DNA of 64,000 nt from Pseudescherichia vulneris NBRC 102420 (GTDB lineage: Bacteria > Pseudomonadota > Gammaproteobacteria > Enterobacterales > Enterobacteriaceae): NCBI RefSeq assembly GCF_000759795.1, contig NZ_BBMZ01000008.1, positions 124,001 through 188,000 on the forward strand, read 5' to 3'. The notes below the pieces were generated by a model that saw nothing but the letters and a program-made list of their open reading frames with translations, had not been told where the DNA came from and did no database searches. Below, piece by piece: positions 1-10,395 of the stretch. A program made the position numbers and the translations under genes. Each line of letters begins with the position of its first letter. Positions within the stretch are counted from its first letter, which is position 1.

Positions 1-2
1 AA

Positions 3-272
<270 letters not shown>

Positions 273-291
273 GTCTGGCGAGTTTCAGAGA

Positions 292-316
292 AAGGGGCCT
301 TGATGGCCCCTTTTTT
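292..316 (+). terminator. rpsO intrinsic terminator
   Basis: An 8-bp stem (292-299 with 305-312) closes a 5-nt loop and runs into a tract of six T. It sits 19 bases after the rpsO stop. In E. coli the equivalent terminator is leaky and part of the transcript continues into pnp; that partial read-through is inferred here. Confidence 0.92.
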
Positions 317-387
317 CAACCAGACGGCAGCAATTCACTCTAAACTATTGTATTGTTGCTTTGAATGATCTTCGTTGCAGAGGTTCG

Positions 388-489
388 CGCGGCTAATGAG
401 AGACTTCACCCAGGGGGGTGTTGGTTGTCATTAGTCGCGAGGATGCACTGAGGATCGGGTTTAACGTCAGCACGCCGCAAGGTGTGCTG
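388..489 (+). promoter_or_regulatory. pnp leader: RNase III processing stem and second hairpin
   Basis: The pnp 5' leader contains a long-range stem of 12 bp (388-399 with 428-439, one G-U pair) with a smaller internal hairpin (407-411 with 416-420). A second 9-bp hairpin (468-476 with 481-489) is capped by a GCAA tetraloop. In E. coli the first structure is cut by RNase III, after which PNPase degrades the duplex remnant and represses its own mRNA. The same region of E. coli also yields the small RNA SraG. The pairings are seen directly; the autoregulatory role is carried over from E. coli. Confidence 0.8.
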
Positions 490-515
490 TCAAACATTTA
501 AGAAAGGGTAAAATT

Positions 516-2651
516 TTGCTTAATCCGATCATTCGTAAATTCCAGTACGGTCAGCATACCGTAACCCTGGAAACCGGCATGATGGCCCGTCAGGCGACGG
601 CTGCCGTTATGGTAAGCATGGACGACACCGCGGTCTTCGTTACCGTTGTAGGCCAGAAAAAGGCCAAGCCGGGTCAGGACTTCTTCCCGTTGACCGTTAA
701 CTACCAGGAGCGTACCTACGCTGCCGGTAAAATCCCGGGTGGCTTCTTCCGTCGTGAAGGCCGTCCAAGCGAAGGCGAAACCCTGATCGCGCGTCTGATT
801 GACCGCCCGGTTCGCCCGCTGTTCCCGGAAGGCTTCGTTAACGAAGTGCAGGTTATCGCTACCGTCGTTTCCGTTAACCCGCAGGTTAACCCAGACATCG
901 TGGCGATGATTGGCGCCTCCGCAGCCCTCTCCCTCTCCGGTATTCCGTTCAACGGCCCAATCGGCTCGGCGCGTGTGGGTTACATCAACGACCAGTACGT
1001 TCTGAACCCGACTCAGGACGAGCTGAAAGAGAGCAAGTTGGACCTGGTGGTTGCCGGTACCGAAGCCGCCGTGCTGATGGTTGAATCCGAAGCGGAACTG
1101 CTGAGCGAAGACCAGATGCTGGGCGCCGTGGTATTTGGCCACGAGCAGCAGCAGATCGTCATCCAGAACATCAACGACCTGGTGAAAGAAGCCGGTAAAC
1201 CGCGTTGGGACTGGCAGCCGGAAGTGGTTGACGCAGCGCTGAACGCACGCGTTGCTGCCCTGGCAGAATCCCGTCTGAGCGATGCTTACCGCATCACCGA
1301 CAAGCAGGAACGTTACACTCAGGTTGACGCGATCAAATCTGAAACTATCGCTACCCTGGTTGCTGAAGACGAGTCTCTGGACGCTAACGAGCTGGGCGAC
1401 ATTCTGCACGCCATCGAGAAAAACGTGGTGCGTAGCCGCGTGCTGGCAGGCGAGCCGCGTATCGACGGTCGTGAAAAAGATATGATCCGTGGTCTGGACG
1501 TGCGTACTGGCGTGCTGCCGCGTACTCACGGCTCCGCGCTGTTCACCCGTGGCGAAACGCAGGCGCTGGTTACCGCGACCCTGGGTACCGCACGTGACGC
1601 GCAGAACATCGACGAGCTGATGGGCGATCGTACCGACAGCTTCCTGTTCCACTATAACTTCCCTCCGTACTCCGTTGGTGAAACCGGTATGGTGGGCTCG
1701 CCGAAGCGTCGTGAAATTGGTCACGGTCGTCTGGCGAAGCGCGGCGTGCTGGCAGTGATGCCAGACACCGAGAAATTCCCGTACACCGTACGTGTGGTTT
1801 CTGAAATCACCGAATCCAACGGCTCCTCCTCCATGGCTTCCGTGTGTGGCGCGTCGCTGGCACTGATGGACGCGGGTGTGCCGATCAAAGCCGCCGTGGC
1901 AGGTATCGCAATGGGTCTGGTGAAAGAGGGCGACAACTTTGTTGTGCTGTCCGACATCCTGGGCGACGAAGATCACCTGGGTGATATGGACTTCAAAGTC
2001 GCGGGCTCCCGCGAAGGTATCTCTGCCCTGCAGATGGATATCAAAATTGAAGGCATCACCAAAGAGATCATGCACGCTGCGCTGAACCAGGCGAAAGGTG
2101 CACGTCTGCATATTCTGGGTGTGATGGAGCAGGCGATCAACGCGCCGCGCGGCGACATCTCTCAGTTTGCACCGCGTATCCACACCATCAAGATCAGCCC
2201 GGACAAGATCAAAGACGTTATCGGTAAAGGCGGCTCTGTTATCCGTGCCCTGACCGAAGAGACCGGCACCACCATCGAAATCGAAGATGACGGTACCGTG
2301 AAGATCGCTGCGACCGACGGTGAGAAAGCGAAATATGCTATCCGTCGTATCGAAGAGATCACCGCTGAGATCGAAGTTGGCCGTATCTACAATGGTAAAG
2401 TGACCCGTATCGTTGACTTTGGCGCGTTTGTTGCCATCGGTGGCGGTAAAGAGGGTCTGGTTCACATCTCTCAGATCGCTGACAAGCGCGTTGAGAAAGT
2501 GACCGACTACCTGCAGATGGGTCAGGAAGTGCCGGTAAAAGTTCTGGAAGTTGACCGCCAGGGCCGTGTCCGTCTGAGCATCAAAGAAGCAACCGAGCAG
2601 TCTCCGTCCACTGACGCGCCGCAGGCGCCGGCAGCAGACCAGGGCGAGTAA
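516..2651 (+). CDS. pnp: polyribonucleotide nucleotidyltransferase (PNPase)
   Basis: PNPase is a phosphorolytic 3'-5' exoribonuclease and an RNA degradosome subunit; it can also add heteropolymeric tails. The 711-residue product has the usual order: a first RNase PH-like domain (about 1-140), an all-helical linker, a second catalytic RNase PH domain (about 310-540), a KH domain with the [16 protein letters not shown] signature (about 556-610) and a C-terminal S1 domain (about 620-690, with GFGAFV-like sequence [19 protein letters not shown]). The start is TTG, as in E. coli, giving MLNPIIRKF. It lies downstream of rpsO and a structured leader with an RNase III stem, which implies autoregulation. 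The tail after the S1 domain is short and rich in Ala, Pro and Gln. Confidence 0.98.
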   Translation: MLNPIIRKFQYGQHTVTLETGMMARQATAAVMVSMDDTAVFVTVVGQKKAKPGQDFFPLTVNYQERTYAAGKIPGGFFRREGRPSEGETLIARLIDRPVRPLFPEGFVNEVQVIATVVSVNPQVNPDIVAMIGASAALSLSGIPFNGPIGSARVGYINDQYVLNPTQDELKESKLDLVVAGTEAAVLMVESEAELLSEDQMLGAVVFGHEQQQIVIQNINDLVKEAGKPRWDWQPEVVDAALNARVAALAESRLSDAYRITDKQERYTQVDAIKSETIATLVAEDESLDANELGDILHAIEKNVVRSRVLAGEPRIDGREKDMIRGLDVRTGVLPRTHGSALFTRGETQALVTATLGTARDAQNIDELMGDRTDSFLFHYNFPPYSVGETGMVGSPKRREIGHGRLAKRGVLAVMPDTEKFPYTVRVVSEITESNGSSSMASVCGASLALMDAGVPIKAAVAGIAMGLVKEGDNFVVLSDILGDEDHLGDMDFKVAGSREGISALQMDIKIEGITKEIMHAALNQAKGARLHILGVMEQAINAPRGDISQFAPRIHTIKISPDKIKDVIGKGGSVIRALTEETGTTIEIEDDGTVKIAATDGEKAKYAIRRIEEITAEIEVGRIYNGKVTRIVDFGAFVAIGGGKEGLVHISQIADKRVEKVTDYLQMGQEVPVKVLEVDRQGRVRLSIKEATEQSPSTDAPQAPAADQGE

Positions 2652-2662
2652 CGTTGCGATGA

Positions 2663-2689
2663 GCTCCTCGCCGCTGGCGGGGGGCTTTT
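2663..2689 (+). terminator. possible pnp terminator or 3' stabilising hairpin
   Basis: A 10-bp stem with two G-U pairs (2663-2672 with 2676-2685) and a 3-nt loop lies 11 bases after the pnp stop. Only four T follow, so it may attenuate rather than fully terminate transcription into nlpI. Confidence 0.6.
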
Positions 2690-2763
2690 ACAACCGGGCA
2701 GGATGCCATGATTGCAGCCGGGGGACAGGACGTTCAACCTTTTGTTGTCTTCGGGAGTAGGAA

Positions 2764-3648
2764 ATGAAGCCTTTTTTGCGCTGGTGTTTCGTTGCGACAG
2801 CTCTAACGCTGGCAGGATGCAGCAACTCTGCCTGGCGTAAGAACGAAGTCCTCGCAGTGCCATTGCAACCGACTTTGCAGCAGGAAGTGATTCTGGCACG
2901 TATGGAACAAATTCTTGCCAGTCGGGCTTTAACCGATGATGAACGCGCACAGCTTTTATATGAGCGCGGAGTGTTGTATGATAGTCTCGGTCTGAGGGCA
3001 CTAGCGCGAAATGATTTTTCACAAGCGCTGGCAATCCGACCCGATATGCCTGAGGTATTCAACTACCTTGGCATTTACTTAACGCAGGCAGGCAATTTTG
3101 ATGCTGCCTATGAAGCGTTTGATTCTGTACTTGAGCTTGATCCAACTTACAACTACGCGCACTTGAATCGCGGTATCGCTCTCTACTACGGCGGTCGTGA
3201 CAAGTTAGCGCAAGATGATCTGCTAGCGTTTTATCAAGACGATCCCAACGATCCTTTCCGCAGTCTGTGGCTTTATCTCGCCGAGCAGAAGCTCGATGAG
3301 AAGCAGGCGAAAGAAGCACTGGAACAGCGCTTCGAGAAATCGGACAAGGAGCAATGGGGATGGAACATTGTCGAGTTCTACCTGGGCAACATTGACGAAA
3401 AAACGTTAATGGAGCGCCTGAAGGCGGACGCAACGGATAACACCTCGCTCGCTGAGCATCTCAGTGAAACCAACTTCTATTTAGGTAAGTACTACCTAAG
3501 TCTGGGGGAAAAGGACAGCGCTACGGCACTGTTCAAATTAGCGGTTGCTAACAACGTACACAACTATGTTGAGCACCGTTATGCATTGTTGGAATTATCG
3601 CTCTTGGGCCAGGAGCAAGACGACCTGGCAGAATCGGACCAGCAATAG
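2764..3648 (+). CDS. nlpI: outer membrane lipoprotein NlpI
   Basis: NlpI is a TPR lipoprotein that acts as an adaptor for the protease Prc in degradation of the peptidoglycan endopeptidase MepS, and as a scaffold for hydrolases. The 294-residue product opens with a signal peptide and lipobox (LAGC, modified Cys at residue 19). TPR-like repeats follow at about 60-170 (for example [16 protein letters not shown] and [24 protein letters not shown], shown here as separate pieces). The length equals the E. coli protein. It sits between pnp and deaD in the conserved order. The sequence AGCSNS after the cleavage site has Ser at +2, consistent with outer-membrane sorting. Confidence 0.97.
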   Translation: MKPFLRWCFVATALTLAGCSNSAWRKNEVLAVPLQPTLQQEVILARMEQILASRALTDDERAQLLYERGVLYDSLGLRALARNDFSQALAIRPDMPEVFNYLGIYLTQAGNFDAAYEAFDSVLELDPTYNYAHLNRGIALYYGGRDKLAQDDLLAFYQDDPNDPFRSLWLYLAEQKLDEKQAKEALEQRFEKSDKEQWGWNIVEFYLGNIDEKTLMERLKADATDNTSLAEHLSETNFYLGKYYLSLGEKDSATALFKLAVANNVHNYVEHRYALLELSLLGQEQDDLAESDQQ

Positions 3649-3758
3649 CTGACGACATAAACATCAGCCCACAATCTTTTTTTGATTGCCATCATCTTCA
3701 CGGGTGAGGGCGTTGTTGTTCGTCAATACACCTACTTTGAGCCGGTTCACACTTTTCA

Positions 3759-3839
3759 ATGAAAATTGCAGATCAATTTCATGATGAGTTATGTAGACTG
3801 GCCGCCAATGACATTGAGGCACTCGTACTACATGGCTGA
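3759..3839 (+). CDS. yrbN: small protein YrbN (26 aa), translationally overlapping deaD
   Basis: This 26-codon ORF begins [14 protein letters not shown] and ends LVLHG. It closely matches the annotated E. coli small protein YrbN found at the same place upstream of deaD. Its last eight bases overlap the deaD start (ATGGCTGA), so its translation is probably coupled to that of deaD. No enzymatic function is known. It may act as a leader peptide or keep the deaD initiation region open, for example in the cold; that role is inference. The reading frame and the conserved peptide are seen directly. Confidence 0.85.
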   Translation: MKIADQFHDELCRLAANDIEALVLHG

Positions 3840-5766
3840 ATTCGAAACCACTTTTTCCGATCTTGGGCTGAAACCTTCTATTATTGAGGCGCTTAACGAT
3901 CTCGGTTACGAAAAACCTTCTCCGATCCAGGCTGAGTGCATTCCGCACCTGCTCTCTGGTCGTGACGTGCTGGGTATGGCCCAGACCGGCAGCGGTAAAA
4001 CCGCAGCGTTCTCGCTGCCGCTGCTGAACAACATCGATCCGGACCTGCGCGCGCCGCAGATCCTTGTGCTCGCTCCAACCCGTGAACTGGCCGTTCAGGT
4101 TGCTGAAGCGATGACTGACTTCTCTAAACATATGCACGGCGTAAACGTGGTTGCCCTTTACGGCGGCCAGCGTTATGACGTGCAGCTGCGCGCCCTGCGC
4201 CAGGGCCCACAGATTGTTGTGGGCACGCCGGGCCGTCTGCTCGATCACTTAAAACGTGGCACGCTGAACCTCTCCGGCCTGAAAGGCCTGGTGCTGGACG
4301 AAGCGGACGAAATGCTGCGTATGGGCTTCATCGAAGACGTTGAAACCATCATGGCGCAGATCCCGGCCGATCATCAGACCGCGCTCTTCTCCGCCACCAT
4401 GCCGGAAGCGATCCGTCGCATCACCCGCCGCTTTATGAACGAGCCGCAGGAAGTGCGCATCCAGTCCAGCGTCACCACTCGCCCGGACATCAGCCAGAGC
4501 TACTGGTCTGTCTACGGCATGCGTAAAAACGAAGCGCTGGTGCGTTTCCTGGAAGCGGAAGATTTTGACGCGGCGATTATCTTCGTCCGTACCAAAAACG
4601 CGACCCTGGAAGTGGCTGAAGCGCTGGAGCGTAGCGGCTATAACAGCGCCGCGCTGAACGGTGACATGAACCAGGCGCTGCGTGAGCAGACCCTGGAGCG
4701 TCTGAAAGATGGTCGTCTGGACATCCTGATCGCCACCGACGTTGCGGCCCGTGGCCTCGACGTTGAGCGTATCAGCCTGGTTGTTAACTACGACATCCCG
4801 ATGGACTCCGAGTCTTACGTTCACCGTATCGGCCGTACCGGTCGTGCGGGTCGTGCAGGCCGTGCGCTGCTGTTCGTTGAGAACCGCGAGCGTCGTCTGC
4901 TGCGTAACATCGAACGCACCATGAAGCTGACCATTCCAGAAGCCGATCTGCCGAACGCAGAGCTGCTGGGCAAACGCCGTCTGGAAAAATTCGCCGCGAA
5001 AGTTCAGCAGCAGCTGGAGAGCAGCGATCTGGATCAGTACCGTGCCCTGCTGGCGCAGATCAAGCCGACAGCGGAAGGTGAAGAGCTGGATATCGAAACG
5101 CTGGCCGCAGCACTGCTGAAAATGGCTCAGGGCGAACGCGCGCTGATCGTACCGCCAGATGCACCGATGCGTCCGAAGCGTGAGTTCCGTGACCGTGACG
5201 AGCGTGCTCCGCGTGCCGACCGTAACGATCGTGGCCCGCGTGGCGACCGTCCGGAGCGTGGTGGTGAAGACCGTCCGCGTCGCGAACGTCGTGACGCTGG
5301 CGATATGCAGCTGTACCGCATTGAAGTGGGCCGTGATGACGGCGTTGAAGTGCGTCACATCGTTGGCGCTATCGCTAACGAAGGCGACATCAGCAGCCGT
5401 TACATCGGTAACATCAAGCTGTTCGCTTCTCACTCCACCATCGAGCTGCCGAAAGGCATGCCGGGTGAAGTTCTGCAGCACTTCACCCGCACGCGTATTC
5501 TGAACAAGCCGATGAATATGCAGCTGCTGGGCGATGCACAGCCGCACGAACGTGGTGAGCGCCGTGGCGGCGGTGACCGTCCGGCTGGCGAACGTCGTAG
5601 CTTCGGCGGCGGCGAGCGTCGTGAAGGCGGCCGTGGCCCGCGTCGCGAAGGTTCTGCGCCAGCTGGTGCAGGTGCAGGCCGCTTCAGCGGTGAGCGCCGT
5701 GAAAGCCGCGGCCCGCGCCGTGATGACGCTTCCACGCCGCGCCGTCGTTTCAACAACGACGCGTAA
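3832..5766 (+). CDS. deaD: cold-shock DEAD-box RNA helicase DeaD (CsdA)
   Basis: DeaD is an ATP-dependent RNA helicase used in 50S ribosome assembly, mRNA unwinding at low temperature and a cold-adapted degradosome. The 644-residue product has motif I AQTGSGKT (50-57), APTREL (81-86), the DEAD box (156-159), SAT, and the C-terminal helicase motif [11 protein letters not shown]. An RNA-binding DbpA-type domain (about 480-560) and an Arg/Gly/Glu-rich tail with GERR and RRDD repeats follow. I chose MAEFETTF as the start because it matches the E. coli protein and overlaps yrbN by eight bases; an in-frame upstream ATG at 3766 would add 22 unconserved residues. The RG-rich tail differs in repeat number from E. 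coli, as expected for a low-complexity region. Confidence 0.97.
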   Translation: MAEFETTFSDLGLKPSIIEALNDLGYEKPSPIQAECIPHLLSGRDVLGMAQTGSGKTAAFSLPLLNNIDPDLRAPQILVLAPTRELAVQVAEAMTDFSKHMHGVNVVALYGGQRYDVQLRALRQGPQIVVGTPGRLLDHLKRGTLNLSGLKGLVLDEADEMLRMGFIEDVETIMAQIPADHQTALFSATMPEAIRRITRRFMNEPQEVRIQSSVTTRPDISQSYWSVYGMRKNEALVRFLEAEDFDAAIIFVRTKNATLEVAEALERSGYNSAALNGDMNQALREQTLERLKDGRLDILIATDVAARGLDVERISLVVNYDIPMDSESYVHRIGRTGRAGRAGRALLFVENRERRLLRNIERTMKLTIPEADLPNAELLGKRRLEKFAAKVQQQLESSDLDQYRALLAQIKPTAEGEELDIETLAAALLKMAQGERALIVPPDAPMRPKREFRDRDERAPRADRNDRGPRGDRPERGGEDRPRRERRDAGDMQLYRIEVGRDDGVEVRHIVGAIANEGDISSRYIGNIKLFASHSTIELPKGMPGEVLQHFTRTRILNKPMNMQLLGDAQPHERGERRGGGDRPAGERRSFGGGERREGGRGPRREGSAPAGAGAGRFSGERRESRGPRRDDASTPRRRFNNDA

Positions 5767-5806
5767 GCGAGTAAGCACAGAAACGTTACTGTAAAGTAAG
5801 CGTTCC

Positions 5807-5837
5807 AGCCCCGATCTCAACAATCGGGGCTTTTTTT
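5807..5837 (+). terminator. deaD intrinsic terminator
   Basis: A 9-bp stem (5807-5815 with 5823-5831) with a 7-nt loop is followed by a run of seven T. It separates deaD from the mtr promoter region. Confidence 0.93.
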
Positions 5838-5845
5838 ATCGGTAA

Positions 5846-5865
5846 TGTACTCATGTACTGGTACA
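5846..5865 (+). promoter_or_regulatory. TrpR operator of mtr
   Basis: This 20-base site carries the GTACT and GTAC elements spaced as in the E. coli mtr and trp operators (GTACTNNTGTACTGGTAC pattern). It lies about 35 bases before the mtr start and overlaps the likely -10 region, so tryptophan-bound TrpR should repress mtr. The match is seen directly; the repression is established for E. coli mtr. I did not find a clear TyrR box. Confidence 0.8.
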
Positions 5866-5900
5866 ATGCGCAGCGAACCGCATTTTAGAGAGAAGAGAGA

Positions 5901-7145
5901 ATGGCTACGCTTTCCACCACCCATACTACCCCGTCGCTGCTCGGCGGCGTGGTGATCATCGCAGGAACCATTATTGGCGCAGGGATGTTCTCGCTGCCGG
6001 TGGTGATGTCGGGCGCCTGGTTCTTCTGGTCGCTTGCGGCACTGGTCTTTACCTGGTTCTGTATGCTCCACTCCGGGCTGATGATCCTTGAGGCCAACCT
6101 CAACTACCGTATTGGCTCCAGCTTCGATACCATCACCCGTGACCTGCTGGGTAAAGGCTGGAATCTGGTTAACGGCATCTCTATTGCCTTTGTGCTCTAT
6201 ATTCTGACCTACGCCTATATCTCGGCGAGCGGCTCGATTCTGCACCACACCTTCTCGGAGATGTCGCTCAACGTGTCGCCGCGTCTGGCGGGATTGAGCT
6301 TTGCATTAATCGTCGCGTTTATCGTCTGGCTCTCAACCCGTGCGGTCAGTCGCATGACCGCCATTGTGCTGGGGGCAAAGGTCATTACCTTCTTCCTGAC
6401 CTTTGGTAGCCTGCTGGGACACGTCGAGCCCGCCACGCTGTTTAACGTGGCCGAGAGCAACGCCTCCTACACGCCGTATCTGCTGATGACCCTGCCATTC
6501 TGCCTCGCCTCGTTTGGCTATCATGGCAACGTGCCGAGCCTGATGAAGTACTACGGCAAGGATCCGCGCACCATCACGCGCTGCATTGCCTACGGCTCGC
6601 TGCTGGCGCTGGGTCTGTATACCATCTGGTTGCTGGTGACGATGGGGAATATCACCCGTCCGGCGTTTATCGGCATTGCGCAGCAGGGGGGAAATATTGA
6701 CGTGCTGGTGCTGGCCCTGAGCGGCGTGCTGAATAGCCGCAGTCTGGATCTGCTTCTGGTGGTGTTCTCTAACTTTGCGGTCGCCAGTTCGTTTCTGGGG
6801 GTGACGCTGGGGCTGTTTGATTATCTGGCCGATCTCTTTGGCTTTGACGACTCCGCCAGCGGCCGTTTCAAAACCGCGCTGCTGACCTTCCTACCGCCGA
6901 TTGTCGGTGGGCTGCTGTGGCCGAACGGCTTCCTCTACGCCATTGGCTATGCCGGGTTGGCGGCAACCATCTGGGCGGCGATTGTTCCGGCCCTGCTGGC
7001 GCGTGCATCACGCAAGCGCTTCGGTAGCCCCAAATTCCGCGTCTGGGGCGGGAAACCGATGATTGCGCTGATCCTGCTGTTCGGGGTAGGCAACGCCGTA
7101 GTGCATATTTTATCGAGTTTTAACGTATTACCGGTATATCAATAG
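5901..7145 (+). CDS. mtr: tryptophan-specific permease Mtr
   Basis: Mtr is a high-affinity, proton-driven inner-membrane importer for tryptophan and indole, of the hydroxy/aromatic amino acid permease family. The 414-residue product is strongly hydrophobic with about 11 predicted membrane segments. It begins [16 protein letters not shown], followed by the family signature [20 protein letters not shown] (about 15-34). Length and sequence match the E. coli protein. The gene stands alone between the deaD terminator and a REP element. A TrpR operator lies in its promoter region, which supports the substrate assignment. Confidence 0.96.
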   Translation: MATLSTTHTTPSLLGGVVIIAGTIIGAGMFSLPVVMSGAWFFWSLAALVFTWFCMLHSGLMILEANLNYRIGSSFDTITRDLLGKGWNLVNGISIAFVLYILTYAYISASGSILHHTFSEMSLNVSPRLAGLSFALIVAFIVWLSTRAVSRMTAIVLGAKVITFFLTFGSLLGHVEPATLFNVAESNASYTPYLLMTLPFCLASFGYHGNVPSLMKYYGKDPRTITRCIAYGSLLALGLYTIWLLVTMGNITRPAFIGIAQQGGNIDVLVLALSGVLNSRSLDLLLVVFSNFAVASSFLGVTLGLFDYLADLFGFDDSASGRFKTALLTFLPPIVGGLLWPNGFLYAIGYAGLAATIWAAIVPALLARASRKRFGSPKFRVWGGKPMIALILLFGVGNAVVHILSSFNVLPVYQ

Positions 7146-7158
7146 ATCGCCAGAAACC

Positions 7159-7187
7159 GTAGGCCGGGCAAGCTTGCGCCGCCCGGC
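7159..7187. repeat. REP element
   Basis: This is a single REP palindrome with the typical GCCGGGC/GCCCGGC arms and a short asymmetric loop. It sits between the 3' ends of the convergent genes mtr and yhbW, where it may protect mRNA 3' ends. Confidence 0.88.
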
Positions 7188-7193
7188 GAAACC

Positions 7194-8204
7194 TCATCCC
7201 AATAATTCCTCTTTCACCTGCATCGCCAGCTCAAACGAGTGCAGCCTTGCCTGGTGATCGAAAATCTGGCCGTTAACCATGATCTCGTCGGCCTCGGTCT
7301 CCCGCAGGATCGACTCCAGCCCGTGGCGCACCTTGGCTTTATCTCCCACCAGCGACATGCTCAGCGCCTGCTGCACGCCATACTGCTCGGACGGCGACCA
7401 GAAGGCGCCGATATCGGCAATCGGCGCTGGCAGCTGGCCGGTTTCGCCCCGGCGCAGCTTCACGAACGCCTGCTGCATTGAGGTAAACAGGAACTCGGCG
7501 TCGCGGGTGCTGTCTGCGGCAACGATGTTGATGCACACCATCGCATAGGGTTTCTCCAGCCGCGCGGAGGGCTTAAAGTTCGTGCGGTAGAGGTGTAGCG
7601 CCTGGAAGAGCATATCCGGGGCAAAGTGTGAGGCAAAGGCAAACGGCAGCCCCAGCTGGGCGGCAAGCTGAGCGCTGTAAAGACTGGAGCCGAGCAGCCA
7701 CACCGGGATCTTCTCTCCGTAGCCCGGCACCGGACGAACGTGCGGGTTCGGATCGCGGGCATCGAACCAGTCCACCAGCTCCGCCACGTCGCGCGGGAAG
7801 TTATCGATATCGCCGCTCATGTGGCGGCGCAGGGCCATCATGGTGCGCTGATCGCTGCCCGGCGCACGGCCCAGGCCCAGATCGATACGCCCCGGATAGA
7901 GTGTATTCAGGGTGCCAAACTGCTCGGCGATCACCAGCGGCGCGTGGTTAGGCAGCATCACACCACCGGAGCCGAGGTGCAGCGTCTGGGTATTGGCGGC
8001 CAGATAGCCAATCAGCACCGACGTCGCCGCGCTGGCGATGCCGGTCATGTTGTGGTGCTCGGCCAGCCAGAAGCGGCGATAGCCGCGCTTCTCTGCCAGC
8101 TGGGCTAAATCCAGAGAACGGTGAAATGCATCGCGCGCCGTAGCGCCCTGCGGGATCGGGGCTAAATCCAGCACCGAGAATGAAACGGTTTTGTCAGTCA
8201 TCAT
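7194..8204 (-). CDS. yhbW: luciferase-like monooxygenase family protein YhbW
   Basis: This 336-residue protein belongs to the bacterial luciferase-like FMN/F420-dependent monooxygenase superfamily (TIM barrel). Family signatures include FWLAEHHNM (about 45-53) and the [11 protein letters not shown] stretch (about 112-122). It matches E. coli YhbW over its whole length; the substrate and physiological reaction are unknown. The start codon is one of two adjacent ATGs (MMTDKT); the second, giving 335 residues, matches E. coli. It is convergent with mtr and separated from it by a REP element. It is the first of three minus-strand genes, but about 75 bases separate it from ubiV. Confidence 0.93.
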   Translation of the reverse strand: MMTDKTVSFSVLDLAPIPQGATARDAFHRSLDLAQLAEKRGYRRFWLAEHHNMTGIASAATSVLIGYLAANTQTLHLGSGGVMLPNHAPLVIAEQFGTLNTLYPGRIDLGLGRAPGSDQRTMMALRRHMSGDIDNFPRDVAELVDWFDARDPNPHVRPVPGYGEKIPVWLLGSSLYSAQLAAQLGLPFAFASHFAPDMLFQALHLYRTNFKPSARLEKPYAMVCINIVAADSTRDAEFLFTSMQQAFVKLRRGETGQLPAPIADIGAFWSPSEQYGVQQALSMSLVGDKAKVRHGLESILRETEADEIMVNGQIFDHQARLHSFELAMQVKEELLG

Positions 8205-8281
8205 ATGCTCACTTTGTCGACGGCAATCTTTTAATACTGCATTAAAAATTGATTACCGTAGTTAACAAAGTGAGCTTTTTT

Positions 8282-9160
8282 TCAAACCAGCTCAAGGCCA
8301 GCGAGGCGCTTCCAGTAGCCGTTGCAGTCGCTATTCGCCGTCAGGGGCAGCGGCGCGCCGCCGTTTTCATTGGCGCGGAAGGCGTCGAGCATGGCAAAGG
8401 TCTCCGTTCCCAGCGGCGAGAGGCGCACCATATCCACCAGCCCCTGCATCGAGGTTAGCTCGTTGCCGAGGTTATAGACATAGCCGCTCATGGTCTGGAT
8501 GCCGTTGAGGACAAACACCTGCTGGTTCTCCTGAGAGAGCACGTTGCGCCCGGTGGGGTACTTAATGCAGCAGGTTTCGCACTCGTCCTTAGGGCGATCC
8601 TCGGAGCGGGCGGTAAAGCAGCGGGCAGAGTAGGCCAGCGGCAGATGCCCGTAACTCAACACCTCCACCTCAAACTGCTCGCGGATGCCAAGTTCATCGC
8701 ACTGATTAAGCAGGTTCGCCAGCCAGTCGCGAGACAGCTCCACCGGCATGCACCAGCGCACCATGCCCTGCTTCAGCAGCAGACGGAGGGTAACCGCGTT
8801 ATAGCAGTTCAGGGCATGCCCGGCGACGAAGGGCAGCTTACGTTCGGCGCACATGTTCACCACGCCAAGATCGCTCGCCTCCAGCAGAAAGTCGCCGTTC
8901 TCCACGTAGCGCTTCAGCTCCCCCAGTTCGGAGGCGGCCTGCACCAGCGCCAGGGTTGAGAGCACCACCTGTTTACCACTTCCCGCAAGGGATTTTGCCA
9001 TTGCCAGCCAGTCGCCGACTTTCGTGGCCCGGCGCTTGCTGCACACGGCTTCGCCCAGGTAAATGGTATCGGCGCTGCTGCTGGCTGCCTGCTGGTAAAA
9101 ATCCTCCAGCGTCTCTTTTGACCAGTAGTAGAGCACCGGTCCTAATGAATATTTCATCTT
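8282..9160 (-). CDS. ubiV: oxygen-independent ubiquinone hydroxylation protein UbiV
   Basis: UbiV works with UbiU as a heterodimer, and with UbiT, in the three anaerobic hydroxylation steps of ubiquinone synthesis that use prephenate instead of O2. The 292-residue product belongs to peptidase family U32. The four cysteines that ligate a 4Fe-4S cluster in E. coli UbiV are in place: Cys39 in GEAVCSKRR, then Cys180 in ARC, and the C-E-T-C-C cluster around 193-197. I start the gene at MKYSLGP, preceded by GAGACAAG and five bases after the ubiU stop; an in-frame ATG at 9175 would overlap ubiU. It forms an operon with ubiU. Confidence 0.95.
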   Translation of the reverse strand, partial: KMKYSLGPVLYYWSKETLEDFYQQAASSSADTIYLGEAVCSKRRATKVGDWLAMAKSLAGSGKQVVLSTLALVQAASELGELKRYVENGDFLLEASDLGVVNMCAERKLPFVAGHALNCYNAVTLRLLLKQGMVRWCMPVELSRDWLANLLNQCDELGIREQFEVEVLSYGHLPLAYSARCFTARSEDRPKDECETCCIKYPTGRNVLSQENQQVFVLNGIQTMSGYVYNLGNELTSMQGLVDMVRLSPLGTETFAMLDAFRANENGGAPLPLTANSDCNGYWKRLAGLELV

Positions 9161-9165
9161 GTCTC

Positions 9166-10161
9166 TCACTGCCATTTACGGTGATATGCGCCAAGGGTGG
9201 TCTGCGTGCCTTCAGACATCGCGCCGAGGGTCTCCATCCACGCCGGTTGCGGAACGTAGCGTTCTGGCGCGGCCATGCAGCGGTCGATGGCCTGACGCCA
9301 CACCTTTGCCACCTGGCTGACGTAGGCTGGGCTGCGCTGACGACCTTCGATTTTTACCGAGGCGATATTCGCTGCCAGAAGTTCGGGCAGCAGCTCCAGC
9401 GTATTTAGGCTGGTAGGCTCCTCCAGGGCGTGGTAGCGCTCGCCATCGACGTGGTAGCGGCCTTTGCACAGCGTCGGATAGCCCGCGTTCTCATCCTCCT
9501 GATAGCGGTCAATCAACACCTCATTAAGACGCGACTCCAGCCCCTGCGGAGTCTGCTGCCAACGGACAAAGCGGGCAGGGGAGCAGGCCCCCACGGTGTT
9601 CGGGGACTCGCCGGTTAAATAGGATGAGAGATAGCAGCGCCCCTCGGCCATAATGCACAGGCTGCCAAAGGCAAAGACCTCCAGCGGCACCGGCGAGGTG
9701 CGGGCCAGCTGTTTCACCTGGTGAATGGACAGCACGCGGGGCAGCACCACGCGGGCGACGTCAAAGTGGCGGTGATAGAAGCGGATCGCCTCGTCGTTGG
9801 TGGCCGAAGCCTGCACCGAAACGTGGCGCTCAATATGCGGGTAGCGCTCGGCGGCATACTCCAGCATCGCCAGATCGGCGAGGATCAGCGCGTCAGCCCC
9901 CAGCTGAGCGGCCATATCCACCGCCCGCTGCCAGCGTGCGTAGCCGTCGGGATGCGCAAAGGTATTGATCGCAATATGCAGCTTTTTGCGCCGCTGATGG
10001 ACAAAGCTTACCGCTTCCTGCAGCTTCTTCTCCGTGAAGTTGAGACCCGCAAAATGGCGGGCGTTGGTATCATCCTTCAGGCCTATATAAACAGCGTCGG
10101 CACCGTTTTCGATAGCCGCCTTCAACGCCGGTAGATTTCCGGCCGGGCAGAGCAACTCCAT
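9166..10161 (-). CDS. ubiU: oxygen-independent ubiquinone hydroxylation protein UbiU
   Basis: UbiU is the partner of UbiV in the O2-independent hydroxylation of ubiquinone precursors. The 331-residue U32-family protein begins MELLCPAGNLPALKAAI and has the four cluster cysteines at 169, 176, 193 and 232, the same positions as the 4Fe-4S ligands of E. coli UbiU. It lies immediately upstream of ubiV and divergent from ubiT, so all three genes share one intergenic control region (10162-10395). In E. coli this locus is induced without oxygen; I see TTGAT half-sites there but no full FNR consensus. Confidence 0.96.
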   Translation of the reverse strand: MELLCPAGNLPALKAAIENGADAVYIGLKDDTNARHFAGLNFTEKKLQEAVSFVHQRRKKLHIAINTFAHPDGYARWQRAVDMAAQLGADALILADLAMLEYAAERYPHIERHVSVQASATNDEAIRFYHRHFDVARVVLPRVLSIHQVKQLARTSPVPLEVFAFGSLCIMAEGRCYLSSYLTGESPNTVGACSPARFVRWQQTPQGLESRLNEVLIDRYQEDENAGYPTLCKGRYHVDGERYHALEEPTSLNTLELLPELLAANIASVKIEGRQRSPAYVSQVAKVWRQAIDRCMAAPERYVPQPAWMETLGAMSEGTQTTLGAYHRKWQ

Positions 10162-10257
10162 AGTGTATCCCAGGTCAGGGGCCAGATGGCCCGCGCACCG
10201 ATTAGGTGCAAAATTGTTAACGAGCTGGGATTTTAGTTAACCCTTCGGCGACAATTT

Positions 10258-10338
10258 TTGATTTAAGGCAGCTAATCGCGTATTGATGGGAGGAATAAGG
10301 GGTAGTTCCATCTTCGCAATTGTTGATTTATGCCGCTA
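10258..10338. promoter_or_regulatory. direct repeats with FNR-like half-sites between ubiU and ubiT
   Basis: Two similar blocks, TTGATTTAAGGCAGCTA at 10258-10274 and TTGATTTATGCCGCTA at 10323-10338, lie in the 234-base divergent region. Each contains the FNR half-site TTGAT, but the second half-site ATCAA is missing. They could be weak FNR sites or part of the promoters. The repeat is seen directly and the role is speculative. Confidence 0.35.
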
Positions 10339-10395
10339 TGTGGATTTGAGGTTATGGCAGAATAGCCAGACTTTTCATATCAGGGAGTAAAGCTT

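Noticed and set aside
498-2465. A 655-codon open frame opposite pnp on the minus strand
   Set aside because: It mirrors pnp exactly, has a composition driven by pnp codon bias and no ribosome-binding site or family signature. It is a shadow of the real gene.
4249-5823. A 524-codon open frame opposite deaD
   Set aside because: It is very rich in Thr and Ala because it reads the complement of Arg/Gly codons in deaD. No domain is recognisable.
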